A DNA stretch of 44,540 bases from a virus (IMGVR_UViG_3300030329_002170:1-44540); one strand, 5' to 3'. Counted from the stretch's first letter, positions 9,374-18,481 are shown. The notes: generated from the letters alone by a model not told the origin. Program-made: numbers and translations.

Positions 9374-10596
9374 TATTTTAGTACCCCATAATTTCCATTT
9401 ACTTCTTGAATAACAACATTATCTATAGTTCCAGTCCATCTAGTTCCTCCTGAACCAGAATAAAAATATACATTCTCATTTGCTCCTGCTACAAGATAAT
9501 ATATAACAGTACCATCAACTTGCGTACGACCTTTAACATTGTCTGTTACACTTCCACTATGAGCTTCCCCTAAGTATATTAACAAAGGATTACCATTAGT
9601 AGTAGAAACATCAACTGTAACTTTATAAAGTTTTCCTTCTGTTAATCCAGATGTAGCGCGATAAGCTGTATTATAACTATCAGTTGTATCTCGTCTAAGT
9701 TTACCATCGCTAATTGACCATCCTGAATTTAAAGTCCATCCTGAATCAGAAGACATATCGCCTCCTGTCATAACATCGCCTCCTAAAGTATCTCCACCTC
9801 CATGGTGATTATCAAACACATATTGGGTAGTCTCAGTACTTTCAGTTGTATCATCTATATCATAAGCTGAATCTAAATTCCACCATGATACTAAGTTTGT
9901 TTTTTCGCTAGATGTTAATCCAGCATAATTCTTGTTCATTATAGATTTAATTTGTGCTTGTGTTAATACTGACGACCACATACCAGTATTAGATATATAA
10001 CCCTCAAAAGACCTGTCTGCAAGAGTGCTTGCTCCTATATACAAGTTTTGAGAAGCATCATCTGACTTTGTCCCTGCAGGACCGCTTCCAATTTTTGTAA
10101 GAGCTACAATAGCTCCGTTTACATAGATTATAGGCTCATTAGATGTTGAATCATCATTATATGTAAGAGCAAAATGAGTCCAAGTATGTGTAGGAACTTC
10201 CCTAGCAGTAGTAGTCCATCTACCATAAGTAGTTGAATGACCAACCATAAAATTCAAATCAACAGCATTTGAGCTGTGGTCTTCAACTGTAAGTGACCAT
10301 CCATCAACACCATTACCTGCACTTGCTTTATCTAAGATTCTACCAAAATTACCTTGACCATCAGATATAGCGTATATCCATCCCGATATAGTTCCACCTC
10401 CATCAAATATATTATCAACACTTGAATCGGAGCCAATTAAAATATTATCATCATCACCATCAAAATATGCAGCACCATCACTTACAGGTATTACACTGCC
10501 TGCAGAATAATTGTGTTTTAATACTAGATTATCTGTTACTATACCAGGTGTAACCATCCCTGTAGAAGATAAGTTATTGCCTAATCCTAAAGACAT
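9373..10596 (-). CDS. LamG lectin-like virion protein with jelly-roll module
   Basis: A 407-residue protein with one LamG/concanavalin-A-like domain (about residues 35-235: GGTISGWIYAI, HTWTHFALTYND, EPIIYVNGAIVAL, FEGYISNTGMWSSVLT). A C-terminal jelly-roll-like module follows (about 275-400, EGKLYKVTVDVS ... TIDNVVIQEV). The same two module types are combined in the next gene, so the two are probably related by duplication and may form one surface structure. No signal peptide is present, as expected for a virion protein. Glycan binding is known for many LamG domains but is inferred here. Confidence 0.78.
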   Translation of the reverse strand: MSLGLGNNLSSTGMVTPGIVTDNLVLKHNYSAGSVIPVSDGAAYFDGDDDNILIGSDSSVDNIFDGGGTISGWIYAISDGQGNFGRILDKASAGNGVDGWSLTVEDHSSNAVDLNFMVGHSTTYGRWTTTAREVPTHTWTHFALTYNDDSTSNEPIIYVNGAIVALTKIGSGPAGTKSDDASQNLYIGASTLADRSFEGYISNTGMWSSVLTQAQIKSIMNKNYAGLTSSEKTNLVSWWNLDSAYDIDDTTESTETTQYVFDNHHGGGDTLGGDVMTGGDMSSDSGWTLNSGWSISDGKLRRDTTDSYNTAYRATSGLTEGKLYKVTVDVSTTNGNPLLIYLGEAHSGSVTDNVKGRTQVDGTVIYYLVAGANENVYFYSGSGGTRWTGTIDNVVIQEVNGNYGVLK

Positions 10597-10597
10597 A

Positions 10598-10900
10598 TTA
10601 ACCTATATAAGCTATTACTGCACCAGATGTTAAATCTATACTAGTCCAACGACCATAAATAGTCATACCTGCTGGTATAGTTTCTGAAGCCATTGTGTTA
10701 CCATTGTATGAACCTACCCCATAACCATTTGTAGTATCTGCAGGTGTTAAGGCATTAAACACAGTATCTTCTATACATTGTATTGCTACAAAGTTTCCTG
10801 AGTGAACCGCCTGGTCTGATATAAATTTAGCTCCAGCCTGACCTAAAGCAGCATTTTGTGCTTCTACGACTGTAAGCTTATGTAAACTTGATGTTGCCAT
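10598..10900 (-). CDS. Small capsid-associated protein
   Basis: A 100-residue protein with an N-terminal helix-like part (LHKLTVVEAQNAALG) and a beta-rich remainder that closes with MTIYGRWTSIDLTSGAVIAY. This closing pattern, a compact domain with a Trp near the end, is common in small virion proteins encoded directly after phage capsid genes. A decoration or fibre-anchoring role is inferred. It is one base from the LamG gene and is preceded by a stem-loop in the 143-bp gap that separates it from the capsid block. Confidence 0.5.
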   Translation of the reverse strand: MATSSLHKLTVVEAQNAALGQAGAKFISDQAVHSGNFVAIQCIEDTVFNALTPADTTNGYGVGSYNGNTMASETIPAGMTIYGRWTSIDLTSGAVIAYIG

Positions 10901-10978
10901 TTTATTCTCCTTTTGAGTGTACTTTAAGCTCTGGCATGAGCATGAACGTACTTGTTATAAAAAATTCTTAGTAGATTC

Positions 10979-11006
10979 GGGGTAAACCTTTTATATGATT
11001 TACCCC
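10979..11006. other. Intergenic stem-loop, GGGGTAAA / TTTACCCC
   Basis: A perfect 8-bp inverted repeat with a 12-base loop in the gap between the 150-residue protein and the 100-residue protein. Read on the minus strand a T-rich stretch follows only about 14 bases later, so it is not a classical terminator. It may attenuate or process the late transcript after the highly expressed capsid genes, or be a protein-binding palindrome. The stem core recurs at 24926-24958. Confidence 0.5.
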
Positions 11007-11043
11007 ATAGTTCTACAAAACTATTAATCCTTATATATTCGGA

Positions 11044-11496
11044 TTACGCAAATGGTGTAGCAGCAGTTCCTTCAGAATATACAACTGCTTCTATTTGCCA
11101 CATTTTATCACTTAAACCTACAAGCTCAACTGTTCCAGAAATACCAGTTGTTCCACCATTCATTGTGAAAACATCATCATCTGTTTCATCTGGTGCAAAA
11201 ACTTTGCATTGAGCTGCTGTACCATCGGCATCCAACATAAGAGAGTATCCACTAAATAAAGTAGTTGTTGCATCACATGTAATCGTATGATTATTACTTG
11301 TAACACATCCAAAAACTATCTTGATTCTATCTCCAACATTTGGTGCAGGTAAAGTAACAGCACAACCGTCTGCGTCAGTAACGAGATAACAAAATCCGTC
11401 AGCTGCCGTAAAAGCTGCAGTTTTAGCTGAAAACTTCCATTTATCTATTTGTTGTCCATAGCTATTGCTACTTGAGTTTAATACATCACTTCTCAT
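11044..11496 (-). CDS. Probable capsid decoration protein
   Basis: A 150-residue beta-rich protein encoded immediately after the major capsid gene (2-base gap). Strands such as DGFCYLVTDADGCAVTLPAP, DRIKIVFG and KMWQIEAVVYSEG with little helix suggest a compact beta-barrel head-decoration or trimer-like protein. Position and composition are the only evidence. A small tail-side protein is less likely so close to the capsid gene. Confidence 0.55.
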   Translation of the reverse strand: MRSDVLNSSSNSYGQQIDKWKFSAKTAAFTAADGFCYLVTDADGCAVTLPAPNVGDRIKIVFGCVTSNNHTITCDATTTLFSGYSLMLDADGTAAQCKVFAPDETDDDVFTMNGGTTGISGTVELVGLSDKMWQIEAVVYSEGTAATPFA

Positions 11497-11498
11497 AA

Positions 11499-12839
11499 TT
11501 AAGCTCCTTCTATGTTAAACAACGCATGTGTTTCAGGAAGAGTTATTTCAAGACCTGCTTCTGTAAGAATCATATCTTTTCTTAAATCTTCATCTGCTTG
11601 TTGCACATTTGTTGTAATTGATGTATCACGATTAATACCATTACCAACTAATGGTCTGTAAGACACGTGGTCTAAATCAACTAAAGCCATAAATGTTGAA
11701 GCTAAACCTCTAAATAAAGGTTCTTTCACAAGTGATAAATCACCATGAATTGTTTCAATCTTCATTATTTTATGACCAAAAGTTCCATTAGAACGCTCAA
11801 ACATGTATCTTCCAGGATTATCTTCTGTACCACCAAAAGAATCATCTATAAAAGAACTACCACCTATTTTATTAAATAGAGATATAACAGGTAATGAACA
11901 TAATGCTAATTTAGATGAACTACCACCTCTAGCAGGGTCAAAAACAACTTCTAAATCAGAAAGAAAGTTGTCATATGTCATACTGCCTGAAGCTATAGAT
12001 TTATGATAAGCTGCACCTTCTGTATAAGAAAGTTGAGTATCGTCTGTTGCAGGAGCTGCACCTTCAGCAATAATATGTCCTACAATACCTTCACTATATT
12101 GAACACCACCAACAGAAGCTCTTTGTCCGAACAACATTGCTCTTTCAATGTCAATTTTATGTTCTCTTAATTTAAGATTCCATATTCTTTGCCATTCATC
12201 AGCATATCCTCTATATACAGTAGCTCTAGCTGTATTAGACATCTCACAAGCTGTTTTAAAGATTTGGGTAAAACCATAATCGTTATCTAACTTTTGAGAC
12301 CATACATCTGGCGCACCTGAACCTTCAGCAAATGCTGTTCCAATTACTTGGCATTTTACTGCTGTACTAGAACCATCAATAGAAACTGCAGATGTTGAGT
12401 TTTCACGCAACCATCTAACTTCTATTTCTGTTGCTGAATTTACAGCTGTAACAACGCATGTTGCTGCATTTGTTCCTTCACCCATACCAGATATAGTAGA
12501 TGAAACCATAATTACCATACCTTTAATTATCCATGGTGATGAAGATATAGTCATTGTGTCTGTAGTGTCTTCTGCTATAGCACCAAGATTACTTGATGTA
12601 GTAAAGCTTCTATCAGTCATTGCAATTTTAGTTCTATCTTCTAAAAACCTAAACTGAGAATCAGTTGTAGGTACTTTTCCTACTTTTGACAAGTATACAA
12701 AAAATGGTGACTCATCTGGGGCTAAGTCTGCGATTCTATCGCTAAAGTCATACAGCCTTCTTGTGCTTAAATTTGCACTATCTACTGTATTGCCACCAGG
12801 AGTACCAAAATTTACTTGTCCGCTATTATAAGTCGGCAT
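11499..12839 (-). CDS. Major capsid protein (SU10/DUF5309-like, HK97 fold)
   Basis: A 446-residue protein with the opening seen in SU10/DUF5309-type capsid proteins: a short arm, then RRLYDFSDRIADLAPDESPF and a TDSQFRFLEDRT strand. The C-terminal half contains the expected A-domain strands (FGHKIMKIETIHGDLSLVK ... LDHVSYRPL). Length is normal for the family. A strong Shine-Dalgarno (aaggag) lies 7 bases before the ATG. It follows the scaffold gene and precedes the decoration candidate, the canonical podovirus head order. Confidence 0.85.
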   Translation of the reverse strand: MPTYNSGQVNFGTPGGNTVDSANLSTRRLYDFSDRIADLAPDESPFFVYLSKVGKVPTTDSQFRFLEDRTKIAMTDRSFTTSSNLGAIAEDTTDTMTISSSPWIIKGMVIMVSSTISGMGEGTNAATCVVTAVNSATEIEVRWLRENSTSAVSIDGSSTAVKCQVIGTAFAEGSGAPDVWSQKLDNDYGFTQIFKTACEMSNTARATVYRGYADEWQRIWNLKLREHKIDIERAMLFGQRASVGGVQYSEGIVGHIIAEGAAPATDDTQLSYTEGAAYHKSIASGSMTYDNFLSDLEVVFDPARGGSSSKLALCSLPVISLFNKIGGSSFIDDSFGGTEDNPGRYMFERSNGTFGHKIMKIETIHGDLSLVKEPLFRGLASTFMALVDLDHVSYRPLVGNGINRDTSITTNVQQADEDLRKDMILTEAGLEITLPETHALFNIEGA

Positions 12840-12864
12840 TTTTTCTCCTTGATTATATTATAAT

Positions 12865-13590
12865 TTACAATACATTCGTACGACTACCAGCTTTTACAAT
12901 ACCATCCCACATAGAATCTACGTCATTTTTAGGAGTTTCAGGTGCTTGACCTTGTAATACTCCTCCTTGTGCAGGTGTACCCTGCGTTTGACGTATACCA
13001 TCAAGTGGATTTTCTACTTGTTGTCCGCTAGCTTCAGCAGCATCTACAGCTCTCCACATTTTAATAGCGCCTTCAACACCGTAGTTAGCAGGATTTTGAT
13101 TAGCAAAATTCATAAAAGAGTCTACTTCTTGCGGGCTTAAACCTCGTTGTTGTAGTTCGGTCTTTAATTGCATTTCGCCTTGAGTTCTTTGTAATCCTTG
13201 CATTTGATGTTGAACAGCTCCATTTATAGAGTCCTGTAATTCTTGCTGCCTATATTGGTACGATTTAGACTGTGGGTCATTATAGGCTTCCCATGGGTCA
13301 AATTCATCTTTATCTAATGCTACACGTTGAGGTTGTTGTGGTTGACCTGGTCCATCTATCATACTAGTTATAGTTTGAGTTATATCTGGACGAGATTCCA
13401 ATAGGTTACCTATTTGCTCGTATTGCTTTAGTTTAGAGTTTTCCGCTGCGAGCTTATCCTTTTCACTTTGGAAGTATTTTGCTTGGTCTTCCCAGTTTTC
13501 AGAACTCTCTTGCGTATTTGAGTTATCGTCTTGCCCTACATTATCAACGGTTTCACCTTCTAGATGTCCGTTTTCATATGCGTCATTCAT
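12865..13590 (-). CDS. Capsid scaffolding protein
   Basis: A 241-residue, hydrophilic, Gln/Glu/Asp-rich protein located between portal and major capsid genes. The N-terminal part is acidic and disordered, followed by a coiled coil (EDQAKYFQSEKDKLAAENSK, about 33-52), a Pro/Gln linker and a C-terminal helical region. These properties and the gene order are those of podovirus scaffolds. Only 2 bases separate it from the portal stop. Confidence 0.78.
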   Translation of the reverse strand: MNDAYENGHLEGETVDNVGQDDNSNTQESSENWEDQAKYFQSEKDKLAAENSKLKQYEQIGNLLESRPDITQTITSMIDGPGQPQQPQRVALDKDEFDPWEAYNDPQSKSYQYRQQELQDSINGAVQHQMQGLQRTQGEMQLKTELQQRGLSPQEVDSFMNFANQNPANYGVEGAIKMWRAVDAAEASGQQVENPLDGIRQTQGTPAQGGVLQGQAPETPKNDVDSMWDGIVKAGSRTNVL

Positions 13591-13592
13591 TG

Positions 13593-15623
13593 TTATGTAT
13601 TTCCTTTCTGCAATTTCTCTTGTCTTCGTTGAGCTTCACTACTATTAATACGTAATTTCTCTGACTCGAGTTTAACTGCATCTTTTAGTCTACCAGTTGC
13701 CAACTTGTTAGCGGCACGAGATTCATATTTTTGCTCTGCCAATTGGCTTTTGAATTTTTCTACTTCAGTACGTTTTCTAGCTGCAATACTTTCTCTGTCT
13801 GCAGTTTGTAAATCGCCTGAAAGCTTTTTAAGTTCTTGTTGTGCCTGTGAAAGCATACCTTGTAATTTACCAATTTCATCAGTTCTTTGCAATACCCCTT
13901 GTTTATCGAATATTTCTGTCTTTTTCAATGCTTCCACCCTATCTATTAATCCAGCTTGATAAGCTTCCATATAAAGTTGGAACTCCCCATATTTGTTGGA
14001 TGGTAATGTAGAACCTCCAAGTATACGAATATCAAACTGGCCTATTGTTATGTCATTATCTATTGCCATTAGTTCATTTGTTTTATCATCATACAAACGA
14101 GCATTTACCGTAAATTCGTTTATATCATTGTTAGGTTGAACTATTCTAAATGTTTTTTTGAACGTATAATGTTGTCTAGACATATTATATACAACTTGAC
14201 CTAATCTTTTCATAGAACCTTCAATGTCTCTTAATTTAGATTTTGAACGTCTTTGTCCAACATTCTCCATCATCATTGTAGCTGAGTAAGTTCTAGGTGC
14301 AGCATCTGTACTGCCTTGCATCATTTCAAAAATACCTATATTTAAATCAATATAACCTTCTATCATTTTTGGTAATTGCAATATACTACCTGATAAAGGC
14401 TGTGGTGCTGGAAAATGAGGCTCCCCAAAAGATGGGTCGTATTCGATAGTAGCGTTAGGATTCGCCCAGTCTCTTTCAAGCTCTTCAATATCACTAACAC
14501 TACCTTGGGGAACTAATAACTTCAGACCTGCTGAAGCTTGTGCGTGCGATGTAATGAGGGATACCGTCTTGTTGAGGAACCTTTGAAATGCTTTATTTTT
14601 TCTAACATCACTCATTGGGTATGGAGTATTGGTCCAGATGTTAGGAACAGGGATAACTGGATAAATGTCTGTATCACATATCATTTCATATAAAACTATT
14701 TGGCCAACAGTACATGTTAATTTTATTCTTGTTTGTGTTACTTCCACAAAATCAATTAATTTGTTTTCTATTGCTGCAGCAAAATCCCTATCTTCCGCCA
14801 TTACAGCAAATTTTTCTTGAGTCATAATCTTCTCGTCACCACTTCTAGAATCTACAACTCTATAAAATGGAACTCTTACCTTTTTGTAATGTTCAAGAAG
14901 TCTATACTTTTCGATATGATAGTCTTTATCTTTGACATTATCTGGCGTAAAGCTTTCCATAGTCGTTTTATTAGTTGCATCAGGATAATCCTCCTCTTTA
15001 TCAAATGTTGATATTTCATCTATTAATAATTTTTCTGAATCTTCACCAATAGGTTGATTCATTTGTGGGTATAAATCTATTAACTGTTGTCTAGTTAATA
15101 TAGTTGATACTATAATACCTGAAGCATCATCAAAATATTTGTGTCTTGAGCTAGGGTCAACATAAACTCTAAAAGGGTCTACGTATGTAAATTTAACTTC
15201 ACCTCTACCAAAATCAGCATCTCTATCTAAATATGCATAAAAATAACCAAGACCAGTAATAGCATAGTCATGAACTACCTGCTTGAATACCTCGTTCCCG
15301 TCAGACTTGTCCCAAATATATTCTAATATAGTTTTCCAAACAGTCGCTAACTTACTATCAGAGTCTTCTCTTCCTATTGCGCTAAATTTTGGCTGCTTAG
15401 ATGTAACAATAGCTTTGAACTGCTCAATAGCAGCGTAAAGTCTATCCATAGGCATTGATGATTGGTTTCTTGAATCAAGCTCGTCAAGCTCTGCTTGTGT
15501 GAAGTGGTTGCCTAAATAAAAGTCAATATCTTCTCTAGCGGCAATATCCCAGTCTTTTCGGGCATCTTTCCACTTATCAAACAGTTCTTTTATTTCTTTT
15601 ACCCTAAAATCTTCTTGTATCAT
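13593..15623 (-). CDS. Portal protein (P22-like)
   Basis: A 676-residue portal, twelve copies of which would form the DNA gate at the capsid vertex. Recognisable features are the N-terminal helical region (WKDARKDWDIAAREDIDFYL), the middle strand pattern VDPFRVYVDPSS, and the helix NVGQRRSKSKLRDIEGSMKR characteristic of P22-type portals. A long charged coiled coil (about 575-665) forms the C-terminal barrel. It lies 17 bases downstream of the large terminase and directly before the scaffold. Confidence 0.88.
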   Translation of the reverse strand: MIQEDFRVKEIKELFDKWKDARKDWDIAAREDIDFYLGNHFTQAELDELDSRNQSSMPMDRLYAAIEQFKAIVTSKQPKFSAIGREDSDSKLATVWKTILEYIWDKSDGNEVFKQVVHDYAITGLGYFYAYLDRDADFGRGEVKFTYVDPFRVYVDPSSRHKYFDDASGIIVSTILTRQQLIDLYPQMNQPIGEDSEKLLIDEISTFDKEEDYPDATNKTTMESFTPDNVKDKDYHIEKYRLLEHYKKVRVPFYRVVDSRSGDEKIMTQEKFAVMAEDRDFAAAIENKLIDFVEVTQTRIKLTCTVGQIVLYEMICDTDIYPVIPVPNIWTNTPYPMSDVRKNKAFQRFLNKTVSLITSHAQASAGLKLLVPQGSVSDIEELERDWANPNATIEYDPSFGEPHFPAPQPLSGSILQLPKMIEGYIDLNIGIFEMMQGSTDAAPRTYSATMMMENVGQRRSKSKLRDIEGSMKRLGQVVYNMSRQHYTFKKTFRIVQPNNDINEFTVNARLYDDKTNELMAIDNDITIGQFDIRILGGSTLPSNKYGEFQLYMEAYQAGLIDRVEALKKTEIFDKQGVLQRTDEIGKLQGMLSQAQQELKKLSGDLQTADRESIAARKRTEVEKFKSQLAEQKYESRAANKLATGRLKDAVKLESEKLRINSSEAQRRQEKLQKGNT

Positions 15624-15639
15624 AGTGTATAATATAGCA

Positions 15640-17196
15640 TTACTTTCTGGCTCCAGTCAACCAATTATATGCTTTTTTTGGTTTTGACCACATTCCAGAC
15701 TTATTTTTAGTCTTTTTCTTTTTCTTTGGCTGGCCTTTAGCAAATTGAGTAGCAAGCCAAAATGCATCAATAGTATCATCATGACTTCCTTTCGGGAAAT
15801 CAAGTAATTCACCTATAAACTCATGCATTTCTTTTTTAATGTGTACAGCCCCTGCTTTAAACATTGGTTGAAGTCCTTCAAATAATCTATCCTTTTTCTT
15901 TTGGTTATAATTTTTAATACCTTTTTCAATTCCTGGTAAAAACATTCCTTCGCTTTTACTTCTTTTCATAACATAATCTCTAAGCATTTCTTGATATGCT
16001 ATTGTTTCTATATTTATTCTACGAATCGGTTGGTATCGTTTTGTAATTTCAAATATCTTGTCTGCACAGTCCATCGGTAATACTCGCTCTCTCCAATATT
16101 CAATAACATAATAATCAAAACTATCGGTGACACCAATAACCATAATAACACTATAGTCATTCCTAACACCAACTGTTGAAGCGGGGTCCACACCAATGTA
16201 TATATTGACATACTCTTTCCTTCCATCGTCAAGCTTAATATACCAAGAGTCATATTCCTGGTCAAATCTAGCAAAACCTTTATATTGCGCATTATTTATA
16301 TCTTCTTCACTAAATATTTGGTCTTCAGGAGATTTAGCTTGATTCATATACTCTTGATAGAATTTAGCTGGTGTTCCTGAATCTATATAAAATTGTTTTC
16401 TTTCTTCTAATTTTTTAACGGGCCATCTTGAGGGCCATATAGGTTTACCATCTTCTAGAGCTTTTCTTGTAAATACTTCCCAAGCAAACTCTTCACCTGT
16501 TTTTTGACATTCTTGATGTTTGGTTACTAGTCCATTTAAAAAACTATCATAATGGACAATAGTTCCATTACACCATAAAAATCCTTTTTTATCAAAATCA
16601 ATAGCTGGATATACTGCAGCTGTTACCCATTCTTTAATTTGACGTCTAGAATCAGGTGTTTTAGTATTTAATTCTGATTCAAAGTCATCAAGTACTATTC
16701 CAGTATATCTTGTAGAATTTTGTTTTTTACCCCTTAATCTTTGTGAAGCACCCTTACCAATCATTCTACAGCCATTTTTTAAAGTAAATTCTGTTTTAGT
16801 CCACTTATCGCCTTCTAAGTCTCCAAAATAATAATGTATAGCTGGATTACTATATATATGGTTTTGAATCCAAGATATATTATCTACAGCCTGGTCTTGT
16901 GCTTCACCTACCCAAGCTATAAACTGTGGTTCATCTTTGTTTGCAAATAAGAACTTATGCATAATAGCAGTTGCTGCTAATGTAGACTTTGCATGGTCTC
17001 TAGGTAAAACAAGCGCTAATTGTTGTTTAGTAGGATTTAAGAATAATTCACCAACATCTTTATGAAAATCAGGTGTTGCTGAGGCTAAAAAGTCTTGAGG
17101 GCTAAATAGTTTTCCAAATGTAATTAAATTATTATAAGCTAAATGAAGGGCTTCTTCGTTTTTACTAACATCACCATTAAGATTTAAATTGGCCAT
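15640..17196 (-). CDS. terL: Terminase large subunit
   Basis: A 518-residue DNA-packaging motor with N-terminal ATPase and C-terminal RNase H-like nuclease. The Walker A-like segment is LPRDHAKST (residues 64-72), a variant common in phage terminases. Walker B is GIVLDDFE (166-173). The nuclease domain shows the first acidic strand IYIGVDPAST (about 340) and the terminal GSHDDTIDAF motif (about 475-485). The tail is Lys-rich. Its ATG overlaps the stop of the 146-residue gene (TAATG), coupling it to the lysis cluster upstream. Confidence 0.93.
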   Translation of the reverse strand: MANLNLNGDVSKNEEALHLAYNNLITFGKLFSPQDFLASATPDFHKDVGELFLNPTKQQLALVLPRDHAKSTLAATAIMHKFLFANKDEPQFIAWVGEAQDQAVDNISWIQNHIYSNPAIHYYFGDLEGDKWTKTEFTLKNGCRMIGKGASQRLRGKKQNSTRYTGIVLDDFESELNTKTPDSRRQIKEWVTAAVYPAIDFDKKGFLWCNGTIVHYDSFLNGLVTKHQECQKTGEEFAWEVFTRKALEDGKPIWPSRWPVKKLEERKQFYIDSGTPAKFYQEYMNQAKSPEDQIFSEEDINNAQYKGFARFDQEYDSWYIKLDDGRKEYVNIYIGVDPASTVGVRNDYSVIMVIGVTDSFDYYVIEYWRERVLPMDCADKIFEITKRYQPIRRINIETIAYQEMLRDYVMKRSKSEGMFLPGIEKGIKNYNQKKKDRLFEGLQPMFKAGAVHIKKEMHEFIGELLDFPKGSHDDTIDAFWLATQFAKGQPKKKKKTKNKSGMWSKPKKAYNWLTGARK

Positions 17197-17636
17197 TAAG
17201 GGGTGTAAGGATTATTTCTTGCTACAGCTAGCAGATATGAAGCTAAATTTTTATCCATGCCTTGAGATTCTGGATTTTGCTTTAAATTTTGAGCTGCTTT
17301 AGTATAAGTTGCTTCATTTATACTTCCGTACCTATCATCATCATAATATCTGTCTGCAGTACTAGATACCACTTTTATTGTACTATCTGGGTTTAATACT
17401 CTAAATAAGTCTGTAATATTCCTTCCGCTTGACATTCTTGCAAGTCTAGCAATTTTTGCATTTGGGTCAGCATTTTCTATTAATTTATTGATTTCACCAT
17501 GCGCACCACGATGTTCACTAGGAGATACACTATCTATTAAATAATTAACTAAATTGTTTAAAAATCCTTGTTCTTCAAATGGTTGAGAGCTAAACTCTCC
17601 CCACTCATAGCCGCCTTGCATTTCTTTATTTCCCAT
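17196..17636 (-). CDS. Hypothetical protein between endolysin and large terminase
   Basis: A 146-residue soluble protein that I do not recognise. It contains a central His-rich loop (SEHRGAHGEINKLI, about 40-54) and a Tyr/Asp cluster (DRYYDDDRYG), with a helical C-terminus (LASYLLAVARN). It is coupled to terL by a one-base overlap. A packaging accessory or lysis-timing role are both possible; nothing visible decides. Confidence 0.55.
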   Translation of the reverse strand: MGNKEMQGGYEWGEFSSQPFEEQGFLNNLVNYLIDSVSPSEHRGAHGEINKLIENADPNAKIARLARMSSGRNITDLFRVLNPDSTIKVVSSTADRYYDDDRYGSINEATYTKAAQNLKQNPESQGMDKNLASYLLAVARNNPYTP

Positions 17637-17637
17637 A

Positions 17638-18036
17638 TTAAAAATCCTTTATAAGTTCAAAATGAGGAAAATCATCAAAATTGTTATCATCTACCTCAAA
17701 GTTTTTATTCCAATCGCCTCCCCAGCGAATATTTATTTCCATAGACTGAGCAATCCCCATGACAAAGCCAGCAAAAAGGTGGAAACGCTCTCTATCATCC
17801 CAATCAATAGGATAGGGAACAACATCAGCAGCCCTACTAGGACTAGCATTATGACGACCATCTGGGTATCGAACTTTAGTCCTTCCTTCTTCATATAATT
17901 TATCCTGCCTTTCTTGACTTCTATGTCCTTCAATAACTGAACAGTCAACGTATTTAATAACTTCGTTAAATAAATCTTGTAAGTCTTCATGACATGTTGC
18001 AAGGTTTTTTCTTGACCTACTTCCAAATCTTGGCAT
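17638..18036 (-). CDS. Endolysin, peptidase M15 family (T5-lysin-like)
   Basis: A 132-residue zinc peptidase resembling L-alanyl-D-glutamate endopeptidases of the VanY/M15_4 type, which cut peptidoglycan stem peptides during lysis. The sequence shows the family start (CSVIEGHRSQERQDKLYEEG, about 33-52), the zinc-ligand segment RHNASPSRAADVVPYPIDW (about 66-84, His and Asp ligands) and the final ligand motif FPHFEL near the C-terminus. There is no signal peptide, so a holin is needed for export. The holin-like gene at 18233-18481 and a small coiled-coil gene lie directly upstream with 1-4 base overlaps, making a lysis cluster. Confidence 0.87.
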   Translation of the reverse strand: MPRFGSRSRKNLATCHEDLQDLFNEVIKYVDCSVIEGHRSQERQDKLYEEGRTKVRYPDGRHNASPSRAADVVPYPIDWDDRERFHLFAGFVMGIAQSMEINIRWGGDWNKNFEVDDNNFDDFPHFELIKDF

Positions 18037-18236
18037 TATTTCTCCTCTTTACAGTTACACCTTAAATTTTTAGGTGGATGAGCCATTTTTTCTAATAAAT
18101 TAAGGCGCGCCTCTACATCTTTCATTTTTTCGTCTAACTCATTTTCATCAAACACGTATGACATAATCTTATCTAACCCAAAATGTTTAGTTAATTTTGC
18201 TGCTACTGCATTTATTACAAATTTTGATAATATCAT
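18036..18236 (-). CDS. Small conserved protein of lysis cluster
   Basis: A 66-residue protein with an amphipathic N-terminal region (KFVINAVAAKLTKHFGLDKI) and a coiled-coil stretch ending LNLLEKMAHPPK, followed by a CNC pair. Proteins ending in LEK(M/L)AHPP-type motifs occur next to lysis and terminase genes in many marine phages. The function is unknown; partner of the holin or a spanin-like role are guesses. It overlaps the holin candidate by 4 bases (ATGA) and the endolysin by 1. Confidence 0.6.
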   Translation of the reverse strand: MILSKFVINAVAAKLTKHFGLDKIMSYVFDENELDEKMKDVEARLNLLEKMAHPPKNLRCNCKEEK

Positions 18237-18481
18237 TCTAAGTCCATTAATATTTCTTCAAGTCTATCAAATCTATCATCTAACTGAGTTTCTATTTTTG
18301 CAACACTAACTTTTAGATTAACTATATTTTCTTCGTTAGACTGAATCCTTTTTACAGTTTTAACTTGTTCATTACTAATATTTTCTATCTGACTTGAGTT
18401 ATTACCAAAAGAAACTGCTGCGCCTACAATAATAGTTCCAATAGTTAATAATGAGCCTAGTGAAATCTTTTTATCTATCAT
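18233..18481 (-). CDS. Holin or spanin candidate, single-pass membrane protein
   Basis: An 82-residue protein with a KK pair, one hydrophobic segment (about residues 7-25, SLGSLLTIGTIIVGAAVSF) and then a long coiled coil (35-80). It is directly upstream of the endolysin, with a 4-base overlap to the gene between them. Size, topology and location fit a holin or inner-membrane spanin. The coiled-coil periplasmic-length tail is more spanin-like than a classical two-helix holin. Confidence 0.6.
   Translation of the reverse strand: MIDKKISLGSLLTIGTIIVGAAVSFGNNSSQIENISNEQVKTVKRIQSNEENIVNLKVSVAKIETQLDDRFDRLEEILMDLE

Noticed and set aside
16014-16292. 92-codon minus-strand frame inside the large terminase
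   Set aside because: Out-of-frame shadow within terL; no ribosome-binding site.
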